A stretch of DNA of 64,000 nucleotides. Origin: Thiomicrorhabdus sp965603495 (GTDB lineage: Bacteria; Pseudomonadota; Gammaproteobacteria; Thiomicrospirales; Thiomicrospiraceae). This document shows positions 44,119 to 51,141 of this stretch, piece by piece. The DNA is taken from the NCBI GenBank assembly GCA_965603495.1, contig CBFDDF010000001.1, positions 372,001 through 436,000 on the forward strand, read 5' to 3'. The position numbers and the translations under genes are program-made. A model generated the notes under the pieces. That model was given only the letters and a program-made list of their open reading frames with translations. It was not told the origin of the DNA and ran no database searches. Positions within the stretch are counted from its first letter, which is position 1; the number at the start of each line of letters is the position of its first letter.

Positions 44119-45432
44119 TTAGTCGGATTCAAGAAGCGCTGTTTGCACCGCTTTAACCATGCCATCAGTTAGTGTCGATAGTTGTGTCTGCGGAATATTA
44201 AAGGCAGGCATAGTATAGATAAGTTTACCAAACGGTCTTAGCCAAAGGCCATTCTCAATGGCGAGGGCTTGTATGGTCGGGCCTAAGTCGTCTCGTTCCA
44301 GTTCAATAACGCCAATCGCGCCTAATACGCGTGCATCAGCTACACCTTTAAGGGTTTTAAGAGGTAGTAGGCTCGCTTGCAAGTGTTGCTCAATTCGCTG
44401 AATGTTTGCCTGCCATGGTGACGCCAGTAAGAGGTCAATGCTGGCTATCGCGGTGGCGCAGGCTAAGGGGTTAGCCATAAAGGTTGGGCCGTGCATCAGT
44501 AGGCCTGGATTGCCATTGCTGATGGTATCACTAATGGCTTGAGTGCAAAGTGTAGCCGCCAAGGTCATGTAACCGCCGGTCAGGGCTTTGCCAACACACA
44601 TGATGTCGGGTGTTATATCTGACCATTCGCACGCGAACAGTTTGCCAGTTCGACCAAAGCCCGTGGCGATTTCATCGATAATCAATAGTACATTGTATTG
44701 AGTGCACAAAGCTCTGATTTTCTTGAGGTAGTCAGGGCGATAAAAGCGCATGCCACCTGCGCCTTGTACAATTGGTTCAATCGCGACTGCTGCAATAGTT
44801 TTGTGCTGTGCTTGCAGTAAGGCTTCAAATGCATGAATATCTGAATTATCGGATTTAATATCAAATCCCATTTCAGGCGTAGGGGCAAAAAAGTGTTGGG
44901 TGAGGTTGTGACTAAATATGTGATGCATGCCATTGTCGGGGTCGCAAATCGCCATGGTGGCAAAGGTATCGCCGTGGTAACCATTTTTAACCGTTAATAA
45001 ACGATTTTTCTCTGGCTGCTGTTTACTAATCCAAAACTGCAACGCCATTTTGATAGCAACTTCCATTGCCACAGAACCTGAGTCCGCGAAAAAGACTTTA
45101 ACGAGGTCGGCTGGAGTGAGTTTGACCAAGCGTTGTGCTAACTCAATGGCCGGTTGGTGTGTCAATCCCCCAAACATGATATGGGGCATGATTTCGATTT
45201 GGTCATGCATGGCTTGCTTAATAACGGGGTGGTTGTAGCCATGGATCGTCGCCCACCAGGAAGACATGCCATCAATCACATCACGACCATCTGCCAGGGT
45301 AATCACTGAGCCTTGGGTTTTAGTGACCCCAATCGCTGGGTGGGGGTTGGGGATTTTGGCATAAGGATGCCAAACATGTTGTTGGTCAAATTCTAAAAGG
45401 CTGTCCCAGTGGATTGGTTTGATTGAGCTCAT
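44119..45432 (-). CDS. bioA: Adenosylmethionine-8-amino-7-oxononanoate aminotransferase
   Basis: 437 aa class III aminotransferase of biotin synthesis; makes the substrate of BioD using SAM as amino donor. HVWHPYAKIPNP, DGMSSWWATIHGYNHP, FADSGSVAMEVAIKMALQFW, PLP-site IDEIATGFGRTGK and the Lys in VGKALTGGYM are present. Unlinked to bioD (29.2 kb). Confidence 0.95.
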   Translation of the reverse strand: MSSIKPIHWDSLLEFDQQHVWHPYAKIPNPHPAIGVTKTQGSVITLADGRDVIDGMSSWWATIHGYNHPVIKQAMHDQIEIMPHIMFGGLTHQPAIELAQRLVKLTPADLVKVFFADSGSVAMEVAIKMALQFWISKQQPEKNRLLTVKNGYHGDTFATMAICDPDNGMHHIFSHNLTQHFFAPTPEMGFDIKSDNSDIHAFEALLQAQHKTIAAVAIEPIVQGAGGMRFYRPDYLKKIRALCTQYNVLLIIDEIATGFGRTGKLFACEWSDITPDIMCVGKALTGGYMTLAATLCTQAISDTISNGNPGLLMHGPTFMANPLACATAIASIDLLLASPWQANIQRIEQHLQASLLPLKTLKGVADARVLGAIGVIELERDDLGPTIQALAIENGLWLRPFGKLIYTMPAFNIPQTQLSTLTDGMVKAVQTALLESD

Positions 45433-45486
45433 AGTATTTAAGTGTTGTCTTTTATTGGTTGCGGTAGTTTGAGTTGACGTTATCTT

Positions 45487-45498
45487 ACCAGGCCTGGT
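45487..45498. repeat. ACCAGGCCTGGT palindrome, copy 9
   Basis: Exact core 54 bp upstream of the bioA start, the last copy before the ribosomal region; TTA/TAG flanks. Confidence 0.85.
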
Positions 45499-45792
45499 AG
45501 TTTTATAATTTTGATTTTATGGAATTAAGGCTGATACGAACTGATTGCGATTAAGTGACTCAAGGCATGTTGATTAAATTAGAGAGCGATGCGCGTCACG
45601 GTTAAAAAATCATATTGTTAGGGTGTCTGGGTTAAACGGTCTCATAATTTTACGGGATAAACATCCAGTTCATAATATATCTCAAACCATATGTTTCGAT
45701 GTTCTAGGACGGGTTTTGAATGAAATTTATCAACTATTTAAGGGTTGTGCACTAGAAGAAACAAACAAAACTCAAAGAGTATAAATAATTGC

Positions 45793-45820
45793 TTGTATTC
45801 AGGGGAAAGGTTGCTAGAAT
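45793..45820 (+). promoter_or_regulatory. Upstream tRNA-operon promoter
   Basis: TTGTAT (45793-45798), 16-bp spacer, TAGAAT (45815-45820) followed by ACGC. The -10 and discriminator match those of the proximal promoter. The rest of the 548-bp gap between bioA and the tRNAs shows a small GGTTTT/AAAACC hairpin (45840-45854) and nothing else recognised. Confidence 0.55.
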
Positions 45821-45937
45821 ACGCGCATAGTTTCTGGCACGGTTTTCTTAAAACCAGGCAGTTGTAATGTTTACGCTGTTTAAGTTATTCCTGATAATAA
45901 GAAATTACTGATTTTATTAAAATTATGTAAATTGTTG

Positions 45938-45965
45938 TTGACAGTTTGTAAAACTTCTATAGAAT
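45938..45965 (+). promoter_or_regulatory. Proximal tRNA-tuf operon promoter
   Basis: TTGACA (45938-45943), 16-bp spacer, TAGAAT (45960-45965), discriminator ACGCAC; 15 bp before the tRNA-Tyr 5' end. Confidence 0.8.
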
Positions 45966-45980
45966 ACGCACACACAATTT

Positions 45981-46065
45981 GGAGGGTTTCCCGAGCGGCC
46001 AAAGGGGGCAGACTGTAAATCTGCTGGCTCAGCCTTCGGTGGTTCGAATCCACCACCCTCCACCA
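45981..46065 (+). tRNA. tRNA-Tyr (GTA)
   Basis: 85 nt with encoded CCA. Acceptor GGAGGGT/ACCCTCC, anticodon GTA in CTGTAAA, long variable arm (class II), T-loop GGTTCGAATCC. Confidence 0.96.
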
Positions 46066-46069
46066 TATT

Positions 46070-46144
46070 GCGGGTATCGTATATTGGCTATTACCTCGGC
46101 CTTCCAAGCCGATGAGAGGAGTTCGATTCTCCTTACCCGCTCCA
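46070..46144 (+). tRNA. tRNA-Gly (TCC)
   Basis: 75 nt with encoded CCA. Acceptor GCGGGTA/TACCCGC, anticodon TCC in CTTCCAA, T-loop GTTCGATTC. Confidence 0.95.
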
Positions 46145-46207
46145 TATTTCAAAGGCTCTCTTTGTTAGTTTGTTAATTCAGATTGATGGAGAGGGCCTTT
46201 TTAATTT

Positions 46208-46283
46208 GCTCTTATAGCTCAGTCGGTAGAGCGCATCCATGGTAAGGATGAGGTCATCGGTTCGATTCCGATTAAGAGCTCCA
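46208..46283 (+). tRNA. tRNA-Thr (GGT)
   Basis: 76 nt with encoded CCA. Acceptor GCTCTTA/TAAGAGC, anticodon loop ATGGTAA in a CATCC/GGATG stem, T-loop GTTCGATTC. Confidence 0.96.
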
Positions 46284-46348
46284 AATTTTAGAAATTAAAT
46301 TTGCACCGAACTGTATTTACAGTCGCTGCTACTATAGGAGATTACATC

Positions 46349-47539
46349 ATGGCAAAAGCTAAGTTTTCACGCGATAAGCTTCACGTAAACGTTGGTACTA
46401 TCGGTCACGTCGATCACGGTAAGACAACTCTTACAGCAGCACTAACAATTGTACAAGGTAGAAAGTTCGGTGGGGATGTTAAAGATTTCGCATCTATCGA
46501 TAACGCACCAGAAGAAAGAGAGCGTGGTATCACAATCTCAACTTCTCACGTTGAGTATGAGTCAGAGACTCGTCACTACGCACACGTAGATTGCCCAGGT
46601 CACGCCGATTATGTTAAGAACATGATCACTGGTGCTGCACAGATGGATGGCGCAATCCTAGTATGTTCAGCAGCTGATGGGCCAATGCCTCAGACGCGTG
46701 AGCACATTCTTCTTTCACGTCAGGTTGGTGTTCCATACATCGTTGTTTTCCTAAACAAAGCTGATATGGTTGATGATGAAGAGTTACTAGAATTAGTAGA
46801 AATGGAAGTTCGCGAACTTCTTGATATGTACGAATTCCCAGGTGACGATACTCCAGTAATCATTGGTTCAGCGACGCTAGCTATTGCTGATGACCAGTCT
46901 GAAATCGGTGCACCTTCAGTAGAGCGTTTAGTTGCTGCGTTAGATGAGTATATTCCAGACCCAATTCGTGAAACGGATAAGCCATTCCTAATGCCAGTAG
47001 AAGATATCTTCTCAATCCAAGGTCGTGGAACGGTAGCAACAGGACGTATCGAAACTGGTGTTGTTAAAGTTGGTGAAGTTATCCAGATCATCGGTATTCG
47101 TGACACAACTGAAACAACCGTTACTGGTGTTGAAATGTTCCGTAAGCTTCTTGACCAAGGTCAAGCTGGTGATAACGTTGGTATCCTTTTACGTGGTACT
47201 AAGCGTGAAGATATCGAGCGTGGTCAAGTCTTGGCGCATAAAGGTACAATCACTCCGCACTCTAAGTTCGAAGCTGAAATTTATGTACTTTCAAAAGACG
47301 AAGGTGGACGTCATACTCCATTCTTCCAAGGTTACCGTCCACAGTTCTACTTCCGTACAACTGATGTGACTGGTGCATGTACATTACCAGAAGGCACAGA
47401 AATGGTTATGCCTGGTGATAACGTACAAATGACAGTAGAGTTAATTAACCCAATCGCAATGAATGACGGTCTTCGTTTTGCCATTCGTGAAGGTGGACGT
47501 ACTGTTGGTGCAGGTGTTGTAGCAAGAATTCTTGACTAA
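46349..47539 (+). CDS. tuf: Elongation factor Tu, copy 1
   Basis: 396 aa. GTPase that delivers aminoacyl-tRNA to the ribosome. G1 GHVDHGKT (residues 19-26), DCPGHADY, NKADMVDD, then domains 2 and 3 ending GAGVVARILD. TAGGAG precedes ATG 46349; a longer in-frame start at 46301 runs into the leader and is rejected. Follows tRNA-Thr by 65 bp as in the gammaproteobacterial tufB operon. Protein is identical to copy 2 at 62704-63894. Confidence 0.98.
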   Translation: MAKAKFSRDKLHVNVGTIGHVDHGKTTLTAALTIVQGRKFGGDVKDFASIDNAPEERERGITISTSHVEYESETRHYAHVDCPGHADYVKNMITGAAQMDGAILVCSAADGPMPQTREHILLSRQVGVPYIVVFLNKADMVDDEELLELVEMEVRELLDMYEFPGDDTPVIIGSATLAIADDQSEIGAPSVERLVAALDEYIPDPIRETDKPFLMPVEDIFSIQGRGTVATGRIETGVVKVGEVIQIIGIRDTTETTVTGVEMFRKLLDQGQAGDNVGILLRGTKREDIERGQVLAHKGTITPHSKFEAEIYVLSKDEGGRHTPFFQGYRPQFYFRTTDVTGACTLPEGTEMVMPGDNVQMTVELINPIAMNDGLRFAIREGGRTVGAGVVARILD

Positions 47540-47546
47540 ATAACGC

Positions 47547-47575
47547 TTGTAACACCGAGGAAGGGGATGTATAAT
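47547..47575 (+). promoter_or_regulatory. Promoter for tRNA-Trp/secE/nusG, overlapping the tuf terminator
   Basis: TTGTAA (47547-47552), exact 17-bp spacer, consensus TATAAT (47570-47575). The -10 box falls in the loop and 3' stem of the hairpin that ends the tuf transcript. Predicted start about 47582, ahead of tRNA-Trp at 47599. Confidence 0.65.
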
Positions 47576-47586
47576 CCCCTTTTTTG
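47562..47586 (+). terminator. Terminator after tuf copy 1
   Basis: AGGGGAT-GTATA-ATCCCCT stem followed by T5 after the closing T. Confidence 0.88.
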
Positions 47587-47598
47587 GTGACACATTCT

Positions 47599-47675
47599 AG
47601 GGGTATAGCTCCAATTGGTAGAGCACCGGATTCCAAATCCGGGTGTTGGGAGTTCGAATCTCTCTACCCCTGCCA
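47599..47675 (+). tRNA. tRNA-Trp (CCA)
   Basis: 77 nt with encoded CCA. Acceptor AGGGGTA/TACCCCT, anticodon CCA within CCGGATTCCAAATCCGG, T-loop GTTCGAATC. Confidence 0.96.
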
Positions 47676-47736
47676 TATTCAAGACGACCTGTGTTTAATA
47701 AAGCACGGGTCGTTTTTACATTTAGCTGATAGGTTT

Positions 47737-48120
47737 ATGAGTAAAGAAATGGAAAAACAAAGCGGGTCGAACACACTTGATACGGCGAAGTTAATATTGG
47801 CAATTGCCATTTTAATTGGTTCGTTAGTAGGGTATTACGTATTTCAAGAAGTTCACGCGGTTATCCGTGTTTTAGGTGTAGTGGTCGGCATAGGGCTTGC
47901 ACTGTATGTTCTTTATCTAACGACTATCGGTCGAAACTGGTACAACTATCTTAGCCACGCCAAGCGTGAGGTTAAGCAAGTGGTATGGCCAACACGTCCA
48001 GAAACCGTACAGATGACGTTGATCGTGTTTGTAGTGGTTATCCTTATGGGTATATTTTTGTGGTTGGTTGATATGTTCTTTATGTGGGCAGTACAGCTAT
48101 TAACAGGTCAAGGTGGTTAA
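47737..48120 (+). CDS. secE: Preprotein translocase subunit SecE
   Basis: 127 aa with three hydrophobic segments (about residues 16-34, 38-62 and 90-118), the E. coli-like three-helix form. The conserved cytosolic motif NYLSHAKREVKQVVWPTRPE precedes the last helix. Start at ATG 47737 (AGG just upstream); ATG 47749 is also possible. One base separates its stop from nusG. Confidence 0.94.
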   Translation: MSKEMEKQSGSNTLDTAKLILAIAILIGSLVGYYVFQEVHAVIRVLGVVVGIGLALYVLYLTTIGRNWYNYLSHAKREVKQVVWPTRPETVQMTLIVFVVVILMGIFLWLVDMFFMWAVQLLTGQGG

Positions 48121-48121
48121 G

Positions 48122-48655
48122 ATGGCAAAGAGATGGTATGTCGTTCATGCGTATTCAGGTTATGAAAATAAAGTAAAAGCGAGTTTAGCCGAGTATGTTG
48201 AGCGCGCTGACTTAGGTGAGTTTTTTGGCGAGATGTTAGTCCCTTCGGAAGAAGTTATTGAAATTCGTGATGGTAAGAAACGCACGAGTGAGCGTAAGTT
48301 TTTTCCTGGTTATGTTTTAGTGCAGATGGAAATGAATGAAGATACCTGGCACTTAGTTAAAAGTGTGCCACAGGTAATGGGCTTTATTGGTGGGACAAAA
48401 GATCGTCCTGCACCTATTTCTCAAAAAGAAGTAGATCGTATTCTTGAGCGTGTAGAAACAAGTGTTGATAAGCCGCGTCCTAAAGTTATGTATGAGCCAG
48501 GTGAAATGGTTCGTGTTACTGACGGTCCTTTCACTGATTTTGAAGCAGTATTGGAAGGCGTGGATTACGACAGAAATAAATTGCAAGTGTCAGTATTAAT
48601 ATTTGGTCGTTCAACTCCGGTTGATCTTGAGTTTACTCAAGTAGAAAAGATTTAA
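48122..48655 (+). CDS. nusG: Transcription termination/antitermination factor NusG
   Basis: 177 aa. NGN domain (KRWYVVHAYSGYENKVKASL at the N-terminus, FPGYVLVQMEM) and C-terminal KOW domain (YEPGEMVRVTDGPFTDFEAV). ATG 48122 with AAGGTGG inside secE as ribosome site. Links RNA polymerase to Rho or the ribosome. Confidence 0.97.
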   Translation: MAKRWYVVHAYSGYENKVKASLAEYVERADLGEFFGEMLVPSEEVIEIRDGKKRTSERKFFPGYVLVQMEMNEDTWHLVKSVPQVMGFIGGTKDRPAPISQKEVDRILERVETSVDKPRPKVMYEPGEMVRVTDGPFTDFEAVLEGVDYDRNKLQVSVLIFGRSTPVDLEFTQVEKI

Positions 48656-48710
48656 GCTGATTTAACAACAGGGGAGCCGAAAGGCGTTTGACCCAAATTA
48701 GGAGAGTGTC

Positions 48711-49139
48711 ATGGCTAAGAAGATTACAGCCTATATTAAATTGCAAGTACCTGCTGGTGCTGCAAACCCAAGTCCACCAGTTGGTCCTGCTCTAGGTCAG
48801 CACGGTGTTAACATCATGGAATTCTGTAAAGCGTTTAATGCTCAGACTCAAAGTCTTGAAGCTAAGATGCCTATTCCAGTAGTTATTTCTGTTTACAGTG
48901 ATCGTAGTTTCACGTTCATCACTAAAACGCCTCCTGCTTCAATTCTTTTGAAGAAAGCAGCTGGTATTAAAAGTGGTAGTGCAATTCCGAACATGAATAA
49001 GGTTGGTACAGTTACTCGCGCGCAGTTAGAAGAAATTGCAACGACGAAAATGGCTGATCTTAATGCAAACGATTTAGACGCGGCTGTCAATATTATTGCG
49101 GGTTCTGCTCGTAGTATGGGCCTAGTGGTAGAGGGTTAA
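48711..49139 (+). CDS. rplK: 50S ribosomal protein L11
   Basis: 142 aa, standard length. ITAYIKLQVPAGAANPSPPVGPALGQHGVNIMEFCKAFN is the N-terminal signature (positions 4-42). AGGAG precedes the ATG. Four bases separate it from rplA. In related bacteria, L1 represses this pair by binding the leader. Confidence 0.98.
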   Translation: MAKKITAYIKLQVPAGAANPSPPVGPALGQHGVNIMEFCKAFNAQTQSLEAKMPIPVVISVYSDRSFTFITKTPPASILLKKAAGIKSGSAIPNMNKVGTVTRAQLEEIATTKMADLNANDLDAAVNIIAGSARSMGLVVEG

Positions 49140-49143
49140 TAGA

Positions 49144-49833
49144 ATGGCAAAGCTAACTAAGAAACAAAAAATCAGTTCAGAACGCGTTAATCGTGAAGCT
49201 GCATATAACGTCATTGAAGGTTTTGACATCGTTAAAGAATTAGCAACTTCAAAGTTTGTTGAGTCTGTTGATGTTTCGATTCGTTTAGGGATTGACCCTC
49301 GTAAATCTGACCAGGTTGTGCGTGGTGCGACAGTTATGCCTAACGGTACTGGTAAAGACGTTCGTGTTGCAGTATTTACCGGTGAAGCGAATCAAGCCGC
49401 AGCTAAAGAAGCTGGCGCTGAGTTCGTTGGTATGGAAGAGCTTGCAGCTGAAATCAAGAAAGGCATGATGGACTTCGACGTTGTTATCGCTTCTCCTGAT
49501 GCGATGCGTGTTGTCGGTATGTTAGGTCAGGTTTTAGGTCCACGTGGTCTTATGCCTAACCCTAAGACAGGTACTGTAACGCCTGACGTTGTTGGCGCGA
49601 TCAAAAATGCTAAAGCTGGTCAGGTTCGTTTCCGTGCCGATAAAGCGGGTAACGTTCATGCAGCAATCGGAACCGTTGGTTTTGATTCAGCAAAATTACA
49701 AGAAAATCTAAACACTTTATTAGACGAACTTAAGAAAGCTAAGCCGGCGTCTGCAAAAGGTGTTTATATTAAGAAAGTGACTATCTCTTCTACAATGGGT
49801 CCAGGCCTGTTGATTGATCAGTCAACACTATAA
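49144..49833 (+). CDS. rplA: 50S ribosomal protein L1
   Basis: 229 aa. VNREAAYNVIEGFDIVKELA, signature LGPRGLMPNPKTGTVTPDV and IGTVGFDSAKLQENL. Autogenous repressor of the L11 operon in the family. Confidence 0.98.
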   Translation: MAKLTKKQKISSERVNREAAYNVIEGFDIVKELATSKFVESVDVSIRLGIDPRKSDQVVRGATVMPNGTGKDVRVAVFTGEANQAAAKEAGAEFVGMEELAAEIKKGMMDFDVVIASPDAMRVVGMLGQVLGPRGLMPNPKTGTVTPDVVGAIKNAKAGQVRFRADKAGNVHAAIGTVGFDSAKLQENLNTLLDELKKAKPASAKGVYIKKVTISSTMGPGLLIDQSTL

Positions 49834-49840
49834 TGGTGGT

Positions 49841-49985
49841 TGCACACGTTAAGTGTGCAGGCATTATTTGCGAATTGGGACTCCTTATGAACATTAATTT
49901 GATCTCGAGTGAGTGCCCATCGCAGACCGTAGGTGAGTGCAGAGCATGCACTCTTAATAGTCATTAAGCCTACGTAGATGGAAGA
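49841..49985 (+). ncRNA. rplJ leader with L10-binding structure
   Basis: A TGCACAC/GTGTGCA hairpin (49841-49859) is followed by the leader proper: outer stem CGTAGG/CCTACG (49928-49933 with 49969-49974) enclosing GAGTGCA/TGCACTC (49935-49941 with 49947-49953). This is the kind of structured leader through which L10(L12)4 represses rplJL in gammaproteobacteria. Confidence 0.65.
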
Positions 49986-50027
49986 GTCTAATCGTTCCTA
50001 GAATGAATAGGCTGTTTGGAGGGTAAA

Positions 50028-50528
50028 ATGGCACTCAATATCGAAGGTAAAAAGCTAGTCGTTGAAGAAGTTTCTGCTGTTGTTGCAGAAGCGGGTTCAA
50101 TGGTAGCCGCTGAATATCGTGGTTTGACTGTAGAGCAAATGACCCAATTACGTGCTAGCGCTCGTGCTGCAGGTGTTAAAGTTCGTGTTGTTAAAAACAC
50201 GCTTGCACGCCGTGCAGTTGCTGGTACTAAGTTTGAAGACATGGGTGGGACTTTTGTTGGTCCACTAGTGTTCGCTTTCTCTGGTGAAGAGTTAGGGAAC
50301 GCAGCACGTGTATTCAAAGACTTCTCTAAAGATAATGCAGCACTTGTTGTTAAGTCATTATCAATTGGAGAAGGGGTTATGGACGTTAGCCAATTGGCTA
50401 CTGTTGCAGCACTACCGACTTACGATGAAGCACTAAGTAAGCTTCTATACGTTATGAAAGAACCAGTTGCGAAAATTGCACGTGGTTTGGTTGCTATTAA
50501 AGAGCAAAAAGAAGCTGAAGCAGCTTAG
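50028..50528 (+). CDS. rplJ: 50S ribosomal protein L10
   Basis: 166 aa from ATG 50028, preceded by GGAGGG. Stalk base protein that carries L7/L12 dimers. VAEAGSMVAAEYRGLTVEQM, VVKNTLARRAV and the C-terminal L12-binding helix are present. Starts about 40 bp after the leader structure. Confidence 0.97.
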   Translation: MALNIEGKKLVVEEVSAVVAEAGSMVAAEYRGLTVEQMTQLRASARAAGVKVRVVKNTLARRAVAGTKFEDMGGTFVGPLVFAFSGEELGNAARVFKDFSKDNAALVVKSLSIGEGVMDVSQLATVAALPTYDEALSKLLYVMKEPVAKIARGLVAIKEQKEAEAA

Positions 50529-50578
50529 GTTCAAACTTAAGCTCAAATTAAATAATATTAAAATTTTGGAGATTTCAA

Positions 50579-50950
50579 ATGTCTATAACTAAAGAAGATA
50601 TTCTAGAAGCAGTAGCTAACATGTCAGTAATGGATGTTGTTGCACTTGTTGAAGCAATGGAAGAGAAGTTTGGTGTATCAGCTGCAGCAGTAGCGGTTGC
50701 TGGTCCTGCTGGCGGTGACGCTGGTGGTGCTGCTGAGCAAACTGAGTTTGACGTTGTTCTTACTGGTGCTGGCGCAAACAAAGTAGCTGCAATCAAAGCG
50801 GTTCGTGCGGCAACTGGACTTGGTCTTAAAGAAGCTAAGGCTGCTGTAGAAAGCGCTCCTTTCACATTGAAAGAAGCTGCTTCTAAAGAAGAAGCAGAAG
50901 CTTTGGCTGCCGAGCTTAAAGAAGCTGGTATTGAAGTAGAAGTTAAGTAA
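50579..50950 (+). CDS. rplL: 50S ribosomal protein L7/L12
   Basis: 123 aa acidic stalk protein: N-terminal dimerisation region, Ala/Gly hinge around residues 38-53, and C-terminal domain EFDVVLTGAGANKVAAIKAVRAATGLGLKEAK, split here as positions 57-88. Strong GGAG ribosome site. Confidence 0.98.
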   Translation: MSITKEDILEAVANMSVMDVVALVEAMEEKFGVSAAAVAVAGPAGGDAGGAAEQTEFDVVLTGAGANKVAAIKAVRAATGLGLKEAKAAVESAPFTLKEAASKEEAEALAAELKEAGIEVEVK

Positions 50951-50985
50951 TTTAACACTACTTGCTGCGTAAGCAGCACTGAAAT

Positions 50986-51012
50986 GGCTGGCGCCTTGGC
51001 GCCGGCCTTTTC
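50986..51012 (+). terminator. rplL-rpoB attenuator
   Basis: A 10-bp stem GGCTGGCGCC/GGCGCCGGCC with one T-G pair and a tiny loop, followed by TTTT. A smaller TGCTGC/GCAGCA hairpin sits just before it. This position is the classic partial terminator that sets rpoB below rplL. Confidence 0.8.
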
Positions 51013-51048
51013 TCGTTTTTAACAGTGTGTAAAAGTGTGTTAGTAACG

Positions 51049-51057
51049 TGTGGATAA
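51049..51057 (-). promoter_or_regulatory. Consensus DnaA box upstream of rpoB
   Basis: TTATCCACA on the minus strand (TGTGGATAA on plus), 84 bp before rpoB. A single box with no cluster. Confidence 0.35.
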
Positions 51058-51141
51058 CTTTTCCATAGCTACTACAGTTTTATGCATTATTTTGTAGCGA
51101 TTGTTACATGCATCCGGACAATCATATCGTCGAGGTAAACG

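Noticed and set aside
45880..46152. Minus-strand reading frame of 90 codons over the tRNA-Tyr and tRNA-Gly genes
   Set aside because: It is the complement of the tRNAs; the GKENRTPLIGLEGRG / VVDSNHRR-type peptide is a well-known false gene in bacterial annotations.
47445..47636. Minus-strand reading frame over the tuf end and tRNA-Trp
   Set aside because: Antisense to a tRNA and a terminator, with no ribosome site.
50575..50979. Minus-strand frame of 134 codons over rplL
   Set aside because: Shadow of the Ala/Glu-rich rplL codons; no ribosome site and low-complexity product.
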